DNA of 64,000 nucleotides from Aurantiochytrium sp. KH105 (Eukaryota; Sar; Bigyra; Thraustochytrida; Thraustochytriidae). Location: positions 369,734-433,733 of the forward strand of contig BGKB01000047.1 in the NCBI GenBank assembly GCA_003116975.1. Direction: 5' to 3'. This document shows positions 1-9,741 of the stretch, piece after piece. Each line of letters begins with the position of its first letter. Position 1 is the first letter of the stretch. Under the pieces are notes generated by a model. That model searched no databases. It was not told where the DNA came from and saw nothing but the letters and a program-made list of their open reading frames with translations. Made by a program: the position numbers and the translations under genes.

Positions 1-1
1 G

Positions 2-721
2 TCCTCGCAGCAGGGCAACTTTGCCTTCGACACCATGGGCAGGTTCAAGTTTAACGGCGGTATTCTTCTTGATTTTCAGGAGTACATGATGGCGGAGCAG
101 ATGGGAAAGCCTCCTCGTCAGTCGATGCTCATGTGCGGTGGACCGCGGCCCCGTACGGCAAACGGCTCCACTCGTGGCCGTGGACGCGGCATGCGCTACA
201 GCTCGGGCGGCCGCGGCCGTGGCGGTCAGCGGGGCCAGGGTGGCCAGGGTGGTTCGCGCGGCGCCGACTCGACCGCAGTCCCGTCGGCGTCCTCGAACAC
301 GAACTCGAACTCGAACACGAATAACCAGTCGCACGAATCGAAGCCCCGAGGCGGTCGGGGTAGGGGCCGTGGCGGCGGACGTAGCTCGCGCGGCATGGAC
401 GAGCGCCGGGGCGGCGGTCGTGGCCGAGAAGGCGGCGCCAACCGTGAAGGCGGCCGCGGTCCTCGTGACCGGGACCGCGAGGGCGGATCTCGCTCCGGAG
501 GCGCCGGTGGACGGGCCACCGGCGACGACACGGCCCGCTCTCGTGCCTCGCGCAAGGTCGAGGGTAGTGATGGAGCTCAGACTCTTCGCTCCCAGTACCA
601 ATTTGACATTCAAGTCAAGAAGGGCAAGGCTCCCAAAAAGGTGGCTGCGCCTGGATCAAAGCCCACGGCTGACGGCGCAGCAGCACCTGCTGATGCTCCG
701 GCTCCTGCTGCGGAAGAGTGA
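2..721 (+). CDS. RGG/RG-rich protein, 3' part (5' end outside window)
   Basis: The reading frame is open from the first bases of the window (S-S-Q-Q-G-N-F-A-F-D-T upstream of the first ATG at 35), so this is the C-terminal 239 residues of a longer protein. After a short ordered stretch of about 50 residues with hydrophobic and aromatic positions, the sequence becomes an RG/RGG-rich disordered region (roughly residues 55-185) with an N/S/T tract in the middle, then a K/A/P-rich tail ending in acidic residues. RGG tails bind RNA and are typical of mRNP, translation and nucleolar proteins; no catalytic domain is visible in the part seen here. The family cannot be named without the N-terminus. 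The stop (TGA) is followed by a strongly CT-rich 3' flank. An antisense ORF across the RG region is a compositional shadow. Confidence 0.75.
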   Translation, partial: SSQQGNFAFDTMGRFKFNGGILLDFQEYMMAEQMGKPPRQSMLMCGGPRPRTANGSTRGRGRGMRYSSGGRGRGGQRGQGGQGGSRGADSTAVPSASSNTNSNSNTNNQSHESKPRGGRGRGRGGGRSSRGMDERRGGGRGREGGANREGGRGPRDRDREGGSRSGGAGGRATGDDTARSRASRKVEGSDGAQTLRSQYQFDIQVKKGKAPKKVAAPGSKPTADGAAAPADAPAPAAEE

Positions 722-1233
722 TTGCGTTTCTCTACGGATTCTTTTCTCTCTCTTTCACTGACTTTATCCACTCCTCTATCTCTCTCTCTCTTTCTCCTGC
801 TCGGCCTAGCGGTAAACTCAAGATGGGTTTATGATTGGTGATGATGAATCATTATGAACAATGCCCAGAACGAGAATCTTCGCCCCCAACGCTATTTCTG
901 GCCAAACCGGGCCAGTCTTCTTTTCTTCCTTCCTGTGCGACAGGCGATGGATCGCGCGAGCCGTTTGTCGCCCGGCAAAACGAGCTCATCATACTAGTCC
1001 TCCTTTTCTTGAAAACCGATACGGGCCTCTTTTCTCTCCTTTACTCTCTTTCTCTTTAGGCATTGGGGACAGCAACTTTGGCGGAGCCCCAGAATGTGGC
1101 AACATCATTGGACAGCTGTCCGGTTTGAACCTGAGTTTGGTCCTTCCAGGATACAGCATTCGCTTGAATCTGTTCTTACATTTCCAGGTGACCTGAATGG
1201 AACTGGCTGAATCTCTCGTCTTGCCTTTTACTT
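722..1233. other. convergent intergenic region with CT-rich tracts
   Basis: This 512-base gap lies between two genes that end towards each other. It holds CT-rich runs at about 727-800 and about 1015-1058. The second run ends in a 3'-splice-like pyrimidine tract plus TTTAG at about 1050-1059, and a GTAAAC lies at 811. A 3'UTR intron is possible but not demonstrated. No supported gene was found. Confidence 0.5.
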
Positions 1234-4200
1234 TTACCTTTCTACGAAACCCTCTGTGTCGAGGTTAGCGATGGGGATGTCGAGCAGTCCAAGGCCCAAG
1301 GGCTTATGCCACTGACACTTGCCTGTGAATTTGTTTTGGTAAAAACAAGCTTGACGCGAAGGCTCGTACACTTTTTCAAAGGACTCCATGACTCGCTGGA
1401 CGTATCGCTTTCTTTCGGCGCGTGCTCGCACTATGCTCTGAATGAGCGTGGCGGCCTCAGCCTTGGTCCACTCGTAACCTAAAGGCCGTTTGGTACGTTT
1501 TCCATACGGAATGTACCAGTCTGCAATTGGTTCGGGCGGCGCCCACGCTACCTTACCCCCTGCCCACACGTAATAGTATCGACACGAAATAACGTCGTAA
1601 TACTTGGCCGTGCTGGCAAAAAGCGCTTTTTTGAATTTCTTGTAGGCCTTGAACTTGCGGTATGCAAGCTGCACACGTATTACGGCCTCAATCAGCAGCC
1701 GCTTGCGACACAAGAAACCACGCACGTGGCGCTGGATCGTTGTTGCCGCCTCGTGCCTTCTCGCTTCTTTGGCGCCAAAGGGGTCACCAGCGCGTTTTAA
1801 TGCCGGCGCGAGAACTCGGTTGTGAAAGCGCTGCTTTCGATTCACATACAAAACGTACGATCTTTGCAAACCTTCTTGCGGCGCTTTGGCGATCCTTTCG
1901 AGTCTACTTTTCGGGGCGTGGTTGGCCACTTGCGCTTCCGTGTTGCTATCATCTTGTGGGTCAGCCTGCTGACGCCTTCGCTGCGCCTCCTCGGGGCCGA
2001 CCACCTCGGCCCATTCGCTGCAGAGGTCCGCGAGGTACTCGACGTCCTGCGCGCATGAATGTATTGCGCGATCCAAATTCATCTTTCCATCCGCAAACTC
2101 TTCTGGGACACTGTATTCTGAGTCGCTGTCAGAATCCGACAGCGCCCCGCTCTCACCGCTACCACGCAGGCTGCGTCGGCGGCCATGCTCGAGCTTAACC
2201 TCGTCTTTGAGTGTAAATAGTCGGTGTCTGATTTCTGGATAGTGGAACTCAAAGGCGGACTGCAAATCTGCCAGCAAGAAACGCCCGGTACGAAGTCTTT
2301 TCCCAATGCGGATGCATTGATCTTCGAGCTGGTCAAAGTCTCCCGCTGCAACCGCGCCAAGTATCTCACGAGCGCGTTGCGAGGCGATGAAAATCTGGCG
2401 GGCTTCAAAACTAGTCTTTTGCGCTTTATTTGCGCACGTCTCCACAATAATGAGGAAGCGACGGATGCGTCGCGAGAGGTCAAACATGTCCGCCAGGTCC
2501 TGAATCTCACTCTCGAGCTCCGCAGCAATCTCTTCCTTCGTGCGCGGTCTGTTTTGACGCTGGTATTCCTCATAGGCCTCAACTGCGGCGCGTTCCTCGT
2601 CGATGAGCATCCGCGCATCTTCCTCCGCTTGATGCACTTTTTCGTATCGCTCTCGATGTGTTTGTAGCTCCATTTCAGCGTCCTCGATTTCTTGAAGCCA
2701 ACGCTCGCGCGCCGCGTTCAAATCTTCGTCCATTCTGTGCATCTTCTCTTTGACAGTGCGCTTTCTTGCATCGATGCGATCAGTGAAGGATAGCAAAGCT
2801 CCACTGACGACTTCCATGTGGGAGGCCTGTAGATTAATTGTGCGGTCTAGAGCGCCTGCGTTGACGCGGACGCTCTCAATCTTGACTCGAGCAGTCATCA
2901 TTGTCTCTGTAAGAGCAACTTGTGCGTGAGCACGATCAGGCAGGCTACGGCAAAGATAGCTTGCCACGTACACACTCATATACTCGACGCATGCGCGATA
3001 CGTTTCGAGCGCTTCCTGAAGGTCTTCGTTTTCCCCGTCAAAAAGTCCATTTCTCTTTTGACGCGCAGCTGCCAAAAGATTCAAGATACCACGTTTTGAT
3101 TGTTTGAAACGAGCTCGCTGGTCTTCAAAGTCTTCCAGCAGCTGCACGATACAATCTGCTGACTCTTGTCGAGCGTTAAGAATGGTCTTCGTTGCAAGTA
3201 TCTTGCGTTCCAAGTAGGCCTTCTCGTACTGCTGGTAGTCAGCCAGAGCGGGGTCCTCCTGGGGGTCTGCTGCGTGCGTCTCCTCGAGATCACGCAGCGA
3301 CTGCTCCCAACGTTTCATATCCTCTGAGAGCTCGATCTCGATACTCTTGAGCTGGGCGAACGAGATTTCTAGATCGCGTAAAGGATCCCGAAAGTGCCCG
3401 AGCTCGGCCTCGTCTGAGACTGCCTTGATGATAAGGACTTCTACATCGTCTAGGTCTTGGATAGCCAGCATTCGACGATCCGAGGCGTCATCTGAGCAAT
3501 ACTGCTCAAGATCAAAGCCAAAGAGAGACGCTGGATGGTAGGACTCTACCTTCTGCATGGCTTCGCCATCTTTGTCTTTCGGGGTACCAGCGCAACGGCA
3601 GACGCTGGCACTGTCTTTAGCGCTAATATCTCTGTCAAAAATAGGTTGCAGCGTCGAAAAAAGCGTGGTGTGTTCTGCCGCAACTGCATCCCAGTCTTGG
3701 GGCAGCCGCTGGACTATCCCGTTCTCAAGTTCGCGCATGAATCGCTGAAGACGTGCTTCGCGCTTTAAAGTGTCCGAAAGGGGGACACGTGCCACGACCT
3801 TTTTCTTTTGAGCGAGTACATTCCACACTCTGCGAGCAATTTCAGTGCGATAGTTCTCTCCCCAAAGGGGTCCACTTTCAAGAAGGGCGCGATTTGATAT
3901 TGAGCAGCTGTTTACTTGCACACCATCGAACATTTCCACGCGTAAATTCAACACCTCGTCTATTGTAGAGATTTTCAGAAACTGAGCTTTTCCATTGGAG
4001 ATACGAAGCGCTCCATGGAATAATAAGAAATTTGGCCGCCTCCAAGAATGTGCTACCTTATGTCGACCTTGGACAAGATTCTTCCAGAACCAGTACGCTC
4101 GAAAAGCCCGTTGAATGCACGCTGCAGCACGTGCTTGTCGCGCTTCGGACAACAGCTGAGCCAGGTGCTTGGCCTCGATTTTGCGCCAGAACGTTTGAAG

Positions 4201-6843
4201 CACCAATATTGCATGCGACATATCCAACCATCGGTGCATTTGCGAAATGGCGCGGCACCACGTCTGGATTTTGATTGCCGCACGATGGCGCTCACGCATG
4301 TGCAAGAATCGGGAGCGCACTTGCCAGCATCTCTCATTACGCTGTACCACCGTGGCTGCCACGTGTCTTCTCGCGTTTTCACGCCTTATCGCGGCGACGC
4401 GACGCCAAGCAAGAACGCGCCTTGCAAAACTTTGCAGAATGATCGCAGCACGCTTCGTCTCAGCATACTGACGACGAGCAAGATGTCCGCGCCATACTCT
4501 TTGCATGGTCTGCGCACCACGAAGCTGATGCCGCCTCTCGCGCGCCGCAAGTATCCCAGCACGTCTCCGCGCCAGCGACTGAATCCGCAGTACTTTGATG
4601 CGTAGCTCTCGATATGCCTTCCAATGACGACTACCAATATACGCTGCCTGCAGCTTCGCGGCAGCGCGATACCTTCGAATGCGATCCGCGCGCTTTCTTG
4701 CGAGCTGACTTCGCCAAAAACATTGAAGACGCAGTGCAGACGCGCGGCGACTCAGCTCCAGGCACAAGGCTGCATGGTTTTCGCAGTGCCTCGTGACTTG
4801 ATCAAGGACACCATCCAAGTGCTCAGCCAAAAGTTGGCGACGCGCTCGTTGGAGATCTCGGAGTAGCTGGCGAGCAATGTGGGCGCGATATGCGCCTTGA
4901 ATTTGACGTGCTGCTTTGGCGCGAGAACGTTTGACCCCGAGGACGCCCCGGGCAGCACTGGAGCGCGCAAGACATTGTATGGCAATCGCAGCGTCCCGTT
5001 GCCGTCGGCGATTCTGTGCAATCGTGACCGCCTCGATTTGACGGGACCACGCTTGGATTTGAATGGCTCGGTGAGACTGCTCAAGCATACCGCGTTCCCC
5101 AAACACGACCGCATGAGCGATTCGACCTCTCCAAAAGCTCTGAATGCATAGAACAGCCTCGACCTCAATCGAAAGGACTGAACCATCGGGCCTTAGAACG
5201 AGGCCACATTTTTCGAGTTCTTTCCGCAAGGGAATCCCATCAAAGAGGCGGAGAGAAGATTGCGCTACCAAAGTCTTGAGAGTCTTACTTTCTGCACCTT
5301 TCTCTTCATCTGATTCGTCATCCGGAGAAAAGATGTCGGGATCGATATTTCCGTGACAAGGATTACCGAAAACATCATCCTCAGTCAGCAAATTCGAGTG
5401 AAACTCCAGTTGGGGTGGTCTACCGAGAGCGCAAAAACGCAAGACTTGAAGCCAACGTAGGGTTGTGCGCTCATCCGGGCAGCCAAGCACCCAGCGCTCC
5501 GTACAATCTCGGACTCCGGTCTTGGACACAATCTCCATGACAAAGACACCATCTCCGTGCGGCATGCGACGGAATCCGCGACCGGCGATCACGGCACCAT
5601 CCAAACGGGCAACCTTTTGAGCCTTGTCGCATGCTGGGCTACGGAGCTGGATGAGCGATCGCGCTTGCGAATCTGCGACGAAGTAAAACGGTCTCCATTG
5701 AAGTTGCTGATGAACTTGCTCAAGGTCCAAGATATCATGCGCAAACTCTCCTTGGCGAAACAACCAGCCTCGACATGCTCCCGAGGTGGCGTCGAGAAAT
5801 GGGAGTGGAAGTGGTGCTTGTGCTGTCCTTGCGCGTCGTGGTACCGGCTGTCCAACAGCCATCGTCGTCAGTGGCCGCGCAGGGCTCTCGCGGCTTTGGA
5901 AGAAGGGATTCACAGGTCGACGGCTCAAAGCAGTCGTCGACTTTGGGCGAGCGTAGCTTGAATGATCAGTAAATCTGGGAGAACTTGCAGATTCCGGACG
6001 TGAATCACGATGATTCCTCGATGGCCTGTCTCGACGATGCAACGTAAAAACGCGCATTCTCTGCGAGTCAATTGCTTCTTCCTCGTTGTTTGCGATTTCT
6101 GAGCGATGGACCTTGGGCAAAAAAGTCCAAACTTCATCCCATTGTGCATCAAGAGCCTCTTTATCTCGTTTGCTTCGTTGTCGTTGCGCTACGTCAGATG
6201 TCTGGGCTCTCTTCAAGGCGCGTGTGTGCGTGCGTCTCTGCAGCTTTTCTCGAGAGACTGCAAGGCTCCGAGTTTGCGGTCTCCGTAGAAAGCTTGGCGA
6301 AGCTTCTGCTACCGTGCAGGGGCGCGCGCGAGGGCTTTTCCCCTGAGATTCTCTACCTTTGTGACCATGGCTAGGCTTGCAGTGGTGACTATCACGGTCG
6401 CTGTCGGCCTTGAGGTCGTTGTTGTGGTGCTGCCTGTGCTGTTTGTGCTGGTCACGGGTTCGAGTGGACGTTTCTTCTGTTCGTGGCCTCTTGCGTGCCA
6501 ACGGTGACGTGCCGCGTCTAGTTCCCTGCGCAGAGGTCCTGTTTCGGCGCGGTGCCACGTCCTCGTCGCGCACGTCGTCCATGACGTCGAACTCTGCTTG
6601 CACTTGCACCTGTTCTGTCTTCTTATCGCTTTCATCGACGATCTTTGAAGTCAAAGTTGACTTAGCGCACACGGGGGTATAGAAGGAAGTTTGAAGAATT
6701 GCTGCCTCATTGTCACTTTTGGTACCTTTGCCAAAAACTAGCGAAAGACTATCTATCGTGCCCCCGTAAAGAATCCGTTCACAAAGGAGCCTCGTCCTGG
6801 TTTTCGATAGGCCTGGAGTATTTTCTTTTCCTTTGATAATCAT
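1234..6843 (-). CDS. Large PH / IQ-repeat / coiled-coil / WW-like scaffold protein
   Basis: About 1,869 residues if translation starts at the ATG at 6843. Other in-frame ATGs are at 6993 and at 6582 (the last has G at -3). The order is: a basic, disordered N-terminus; a PH-like domain at about residues 355-470 (begins GWLFRQGEF, ends with the W-L-Q-V-L helix); a long run of IQ motifs at about 560-920 (examples LCIQSFWRGR, LQCFWRSQLAR, IILQSFARR); an extended coiled coil at about 1150-1550; and a C-terminal block with further IQ motifs (TTIQRHVRGFLCRKR) flanked by two WW-like segments (YYYVWAGGKVAW and FYQNKFTGKCQWHKP). IQ motifs bind calmodulin or centrin-type proteins and PH domains bind phosphoinositides, so a membrane- or cytoskeleton-attached scaffold is likely. 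No motor domain is present, so it is not a myosin. It is divergent with the coiled-coil gene at 7027, leaving about 180 bp for both promoters. Confidence 0.85.
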   Translation of the reverse strand: MIIKGKENTPGLSKTRTRLLCERILYGGTIDSLSLVFGKGTKSDNEAAILQTSFYTPVCAKSTLTSKIVDESDKKTEQVQVQAEFDVMDDVRDEDVAPRRNRTSAQGTRRGTSPLARKRPRTEETSTRTRDQHKQHRQHHNNDLKADSDRDSHHCKPSHGHKGRESQGKSPRARPCTVAEASPSFLRRPQTRSLAVSREKLQRRTHTRALKRAQTSDVAQRQRSKRDKEALDAQWDEVWTFLPKVHRSEIANNEEEAIDSQRMRVFTLHRRDRPSRNHRDSRPESASSPRFTDHSSYARPKSTTALSRRPVNPFFQSRESPARPLTTMAVGQPVPRRARTAQAPLPLPFLDATSGACRGWLFRQGEFAHDILDLEQVHQQLQWRPFYFVADSQARSLIQLRSPACDKAQKVARLDGAVIAGRGFRRMPHGDGVFVMEIVSKTGVRDCTERWVLGCPDERTTLRWLQVLRFCALGRPPQLEFHSNLLTEDDVFGNPCHGNIDPDIFSPDDESDEEKGAESKTLKTLVAQSSLRLFDGIPLRKELEKCGLVLRPDGSVLSIEVEAVLCIQSFWRGRIAHAVVFGERGMLEQSHRAIQIQAWSRQIEAVTIAQNRRRQRDAAIAIQCLARSSAARGVLGVKRSRAKAARQIQGAYRAHIARQLLRDLQRARRQLLAEHLDGVLDQVTRHCENHAALCLELSRRASALRLQCFWRSQLARKRADRIRRYRAAAKLQAAYIGSRHWKAYRELRIKVLRIQSLARRRAGILAARERRHQLRGAQTMQRVWRGHLARRQYAETKRAAIILQSFARRVLAWRRVAAIRRENARRHVAATVVQRNERCWQVRSRFLHMRERHRAAIKIQTWCRAISQMHRWLDMSHAILVLQTFWRKIEAKHLAQLLSEARQARAAACIQRAFRAYWFWKNLVQGRHKVAHSWRRPNFLLFHGALRISNGKAQFLKISTIDEVLNLRVEMFDGVQVNSCSISNRALLESGPLWGENYRTEIARRVWNVLAQKKKVVARVPLSDTLKREARLQRFMRELENGIVQRLPQDWDAVAAEHTTLFSTLQPIFDRDISAKDSASVCRCAGTPKDKDGEAMQKVESYHPASLFGFDLEQYCSDDASDRRMLAIQDLDDVEVLIIKAVSDEAELGHFRDPLRDLEISFAQLKSIEIELSEDMKRWEQSLRDLEETHAADPQEDPALADYQQYEKAYLERKILATKTILNARQESADCIVQLLEDFEDQRARFKQSKRGILNLLAAARQKRNGLFDGENEDLQEALETYRACVEYMSVYVASYLCRSLPDRAHAQVALTETMMTARVKIESVRVNAGALDRTINLQASHMEVVSGALLSFTDRIDARKRTVKEKMHRMDEDLNAARERWLQEIEDAEMELQTHRERYEKVHQAEEDARMLIDEERAAVEAYEEYQRQNRPRTKEEIAAELESEIQDLADMFDLSRRIRRFLIIVETCANKAQKTSFEARQIFIASQRAREILGAVAAGDFDQLEDQCIRIGKRLRTGRFLLADLQSAFEFHYPEIRHRLFTLKDEVKLEHGRRRSLRGSGESGALSDSDSDSEYSVPEEFADGKMNLDRAIHSCAQDVEYLADLCSEWAEVVGPEEAQRRRQQADPQDDSNTEAQVANHAPKSRLERIAKAPQEGLQRSYVLYVNRKQRFHNRVLAPALKRAGDPFGAKEARRHEAATTIQRHVRGFLCRKRLLIEAVIRVQLAYRKFKAYKKFKKALFASTAKYYDVISCRYYYVWAGGKVAWAPPEPIADWYIPYGKRTKRPLGYEWTKAEAATLIQSIVRARAERKRYVQRVMESFEKVYEPSRQACFYQNKFTGKCQWHKPLGLGLLDIPIANLDTEGFVER

Positions 6844-7026
6844 TGACAGTGACAGCGGTTCCTGCCGAGCAAAGCTAGCAGCTCGAAAGCTGACGTGGCT
6901 AACGCCATTCACGGCGGAACGTGGCGTGCCGTGGGCAACGCGTGAGGTATTGGCTTCTTGGCGCCGAGGGCCAAAGGCGCGCGGGGCAAACATAGGCTTC
7001 CGCAAAGCACTCTTTGTTTGTTCGCA

Positions 7027-9621
7027 ATGGAGGCCCGTGTCCAAGAGTTGCTCGGAAAATCCAATGCGAGAATCGTAGAATCCTTGCAGGACCAGCTTCA
7101 CGATGCCGAGGGACGCATCGATGAAGCCGCAAGGAGCAAAGAAGAAATGGCAGTGTCCATGCACGCTTTGCAACAAAATGCGCTCCGCCTTCGTACGGAT
7201 CTCACCGAGGCCCAGCACAATGTAGCTCGCTTGGAAAAACAGGGCATGGAGACATCTTCTCGCGAGGAATCAACACAAAAAAAATTGCGCGAAGCGCTTT
7301 CGCGTACCAAGGAGCTTGAGAGCAATTTGCTCGAAGCCAAGTCAAAAGCAGACGCTAAACACGAGGAAAATATTCTCTTGCAGCAGGTCTGTGCAGATCT
7401 CAAAAAGGCATTAAAGACGCAAGAGCTCGCAGACAGTGCCACCCAACAGCATATTCGTTTTCTCGAGTCTCAGATGAAGCAAGAAAAGCTTGCTTGTAAA
7501 GAGGCGACTGCTCGATTGCAAAACTCCAAGAATGAAACGAGGAAACTTCAAGAGCGACTCGAAGCCCAAGAGCACGAGACCAAGCTTGCGCAGACCCACA
7601 TTGAAAAAGTAGCTCAAGAGCTCAAGATTTTGAGCGCTTCCAAAGCTGTTATTCAGGCTCAATGGCAGGCCTCTCTGCTTGCTATGAGCAAACGCGACGA
7701 AATTCTTCAAGAGGCCGAGAAGAAACGCGACGAGGCGGAAGCGAGACTCGAGAGTGAGCTCAAATCCGTGGGGAGCACCACACAAACGGTGACAGCTCTG
7801 CGCGCGCAGGTGAAAACGCTCGATGAAGAATTGGTACTTGCACAAAAACAAATTGCATCCCAAGCGGACCAAATCAGCTCTCAGAGCAAGCAAATTACAA
7901 GCACAACTTCCTCATTAGAGCGCGAGCGAACAAAAGGTAGGAGAATGGTGGCAATGCTCAACGAGTCTCAAAAGAAAGCGATAAGCGGGGAAGCTCACGC
8001 GCAGCGCCAAGATCAAGAGCATCAGAGTCTTCTTGCCCAAGTCAGTGCTCTCAAAAACAAAGTAGAAGCTACTGAACGTGAACTCGGTATTGCCCAGGAG
8101 CAGTGTCGCGTAATTTCCGCAGAAGCTGCGGCACGTGGAGCTAAAGACGCTAGTACAAACGAGCGGAATGAATCCGACCTGAAGAATCGTCTGAGCCGTC
8201 AAACGGCTGAAATGCAGGAGCTACGCGGGGAAGTTGCTCGCCGCGAGGCCCTTGCTGCGTCCGCAGAAGCACGCGAGCGCGAAGCTACTTTGCGCGCTGA
8301 CAAATTAACAAAAGAGCATCAACACCTTCTCGCGGCAAACCTACGTCTGCAGCACAAACTCAACAAGGTTGTGGAGGAACAACGACGCAAAGTTGGTCAA
8401 AATGCCTCGGTTCAAGAGAACCTTGTGACGCCTAGCAAGTCGCGAGAAGAGAGCGCCGAAGCATTGCGTATCAAAAGCTACGAAGACCGATTGAGCAAAG
8501 CACAAAGTGTGATTGAGAGACAATCCGAGGAGATTGCTGTGCTTCGCGCCGAGTGGAGCCGTGCCGAAGGCGAAATGGTCAAGGCGCGCCAGATCCACGC
8601 TAAGCTCAAAGTTCCCGCTGAGCGACGCGACGCGGAATTGGCGCTCGTTCGGCACTTTAACTCGACCGCGCGAGCTGAAGCGGATGCGCAGCGTGCTGCT
8701 GTTGATCGCCAAGCAGTACAGCTGGACATCGCCCGGGCCGAACAGCGAAAGACGAACGCAGCAAAAGCTAAGCTGGCAGACAAAAATACGCACTTGTCCC
8801 TTGCCCTCGTGAACAATTCCTTTTGGTACGAGGCTGCGAATGCAAACCTTGAGACGCAAGTTGACGAACTCAAAGTGTCTCTTGTGGACTCGAGAAAGGC
8901 CAAACAGGCGGCGGCAAAACTACAATTGGATACCGAAAGCAAACTTGCGCTTGCACAGCACCGTTGCCGTCTGCTCGATGCGCGACTTGAGGATGGTCGC
9001 ACTAAGCTGCAAGACGCCCAGGATCACATACAAAGGCTTGAAAGCAAAAATACAAAGCTTGCGCGCGAAAATGGCAAGCTTAAGCAGGCAGTACAAAAGC
9101 TAGAGCAAGCTCAGCTCCTTGCGGAGCGCGCACTTGTGAATGCTGGTAATCGAAACAACAACAACAACAACAACAACAACAAAATGCGAAAGAAGTCTTC
9201 AAATCAGGACGCGCGTGTTGCACACGATGAGGACGCGCGCAAGGTTCAGGCGAAATTGTATCATGCTGAAACTGAACTCGCGCAGGGGCGAGAGCATCTT
9301 GTTAAGCTTGCAAATCAAGTCGAAGAGGAGCGAGAGCGTGCGCAACGCCTCGGCCAGGCGTATATGGAGCGCGAAGAGCTCGCCGGGAAACTTGCAGCGC
9401 AATTGCAAGAGAGCAGAACTTCACTTTTACAAGTGCAGGCAAGACACACACGTGCAATATCTGTTGCTGCAGCCTTGGAGGCGCAGCTCACGGAACGGAC
9501 AAAATTTATCAATTACGAACCACGGCCGGGAACCACACCCACAGTCAACTTGCAATCAGCCCTTGCGAAAATTTTGCAACCGCAGAGACCTGAATCGCGC
9601 CAGGCACCGATTTCTCTATAA
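7027..9621 (+). CDS. Coiled-coil protein with asparagine tract
   Basis: 864 residues from the ATG at 7027 (upstream in-frame codons lack ATG). Almost the whole protein is charged heptad-type helix (E/K/Q/A/L-rich, with repeated LE-x-L patterns), so a long parallel coiled coil is expected. A pure asparagine run (9 N) encoded by AAC repeats at 9154-9180 interrupts it at about residue 710, followed by a K/R-rich linker and further coiled coil. No enzymatic domain is visible. Proteins of this kind act in centrosomes, basal bodies, Golgi tethers or kinetochores, and nothing in the sequence chooses between these. It shares a short divergent promoter region with the PH/IQ protein on the other strand and converges with the TBC gene, with 120 bp between stop codons. 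Confidence 0.85.
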   Translation: MEARVQELLGKSNARIVESLQDQLHDAEGRIDEAARSKEEMAVSMHALQQNALRLRTDLTEAQHNVARLEKQGMETSSREESTQKKLREALSRTKELESNLLEAKSKADAKHEENILLQQVCADLKKALKTQELADSATQQHIRFLESQMKQEKLACKEATARLQNSKNETRKLQERLEAQEHETKLAQTHIEKVAQELKILSASKAVIQAQWQASLLAMSKRDEILQEAEKKRDEAEARLESELKSVGSTTQTVTALRAQVKTLDEELVLAQKQIASQADQISSQSKQITSTTSSLERERTKGRRMVAMLNESQKKAISGEAHAQRQDQEHQSLLAQVSALKNKVEATERELGIAQEQCRVISAEAAARGAKDASTNERNESDLKNRLSRQTAEMQELRGEVARREALAASAEAREREATLRADKLTKEHQHLLAANLRLQHKLNKVVEEQRRKVGQNASVQENLVTPSKSREESAEALRIKSYEDRLSKAQSVIERQSEEIAVLRAEWSRAEGEMVKARQIHAKLKVPAERRDAELALVRHFNSTARAEADAQRAAVDRQAVQLDIARAEQRKTNAAKAKLADKNTHLSLALVNNSFWYEAANANLETQVDELKVSLVDSRKAKQAAAKLQLDTESKLALAQHRCRLLDARLEDGRTKLQDAQDHIQRLESKNTKLARENGKLKQAVQKLEQAQLLAERALVNAGNRNNNNNNNNNKMRKKSSNQDARVAHDEDARKVQAKLYHAETELAQGREHLVKLANQVEEERERAQRLGQAYMEREELAGKLAAQLQESRTSLLQVQARHTRAISVAAALEAQLTERTKFINYEPRPGTTPTVNLQSALAKILQPQRPESRQAPISL
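9154..9180 (+). repeat. (AAC)9 trinucleotide repeat in coding sequence
   Basis: Nine perfect AAC codons encode an asparagine run inside the coiled-coil protein. The repeat stays in frame, so length changes would alter only the N count. Confidence 0.95.
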
Positions 9622-9741
9622 ATTTACACTGACATGTAGGTGAGAAGTCCTTGTTATTATTACTAATGTACCACGCTTTTTCTCTTCTTTTTTTTTTTTC
9701 CTATTTTGCTCGGAGTCTCGATTTGTCATGGACTCCGGGTT

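Noticed and set aside
226-555. Minus-strand R/P-rich frame and a second plus-strand frame (138-761) over the RGG region
   Set aside because: These are compositional shadows of the RG-rich coding sequence.
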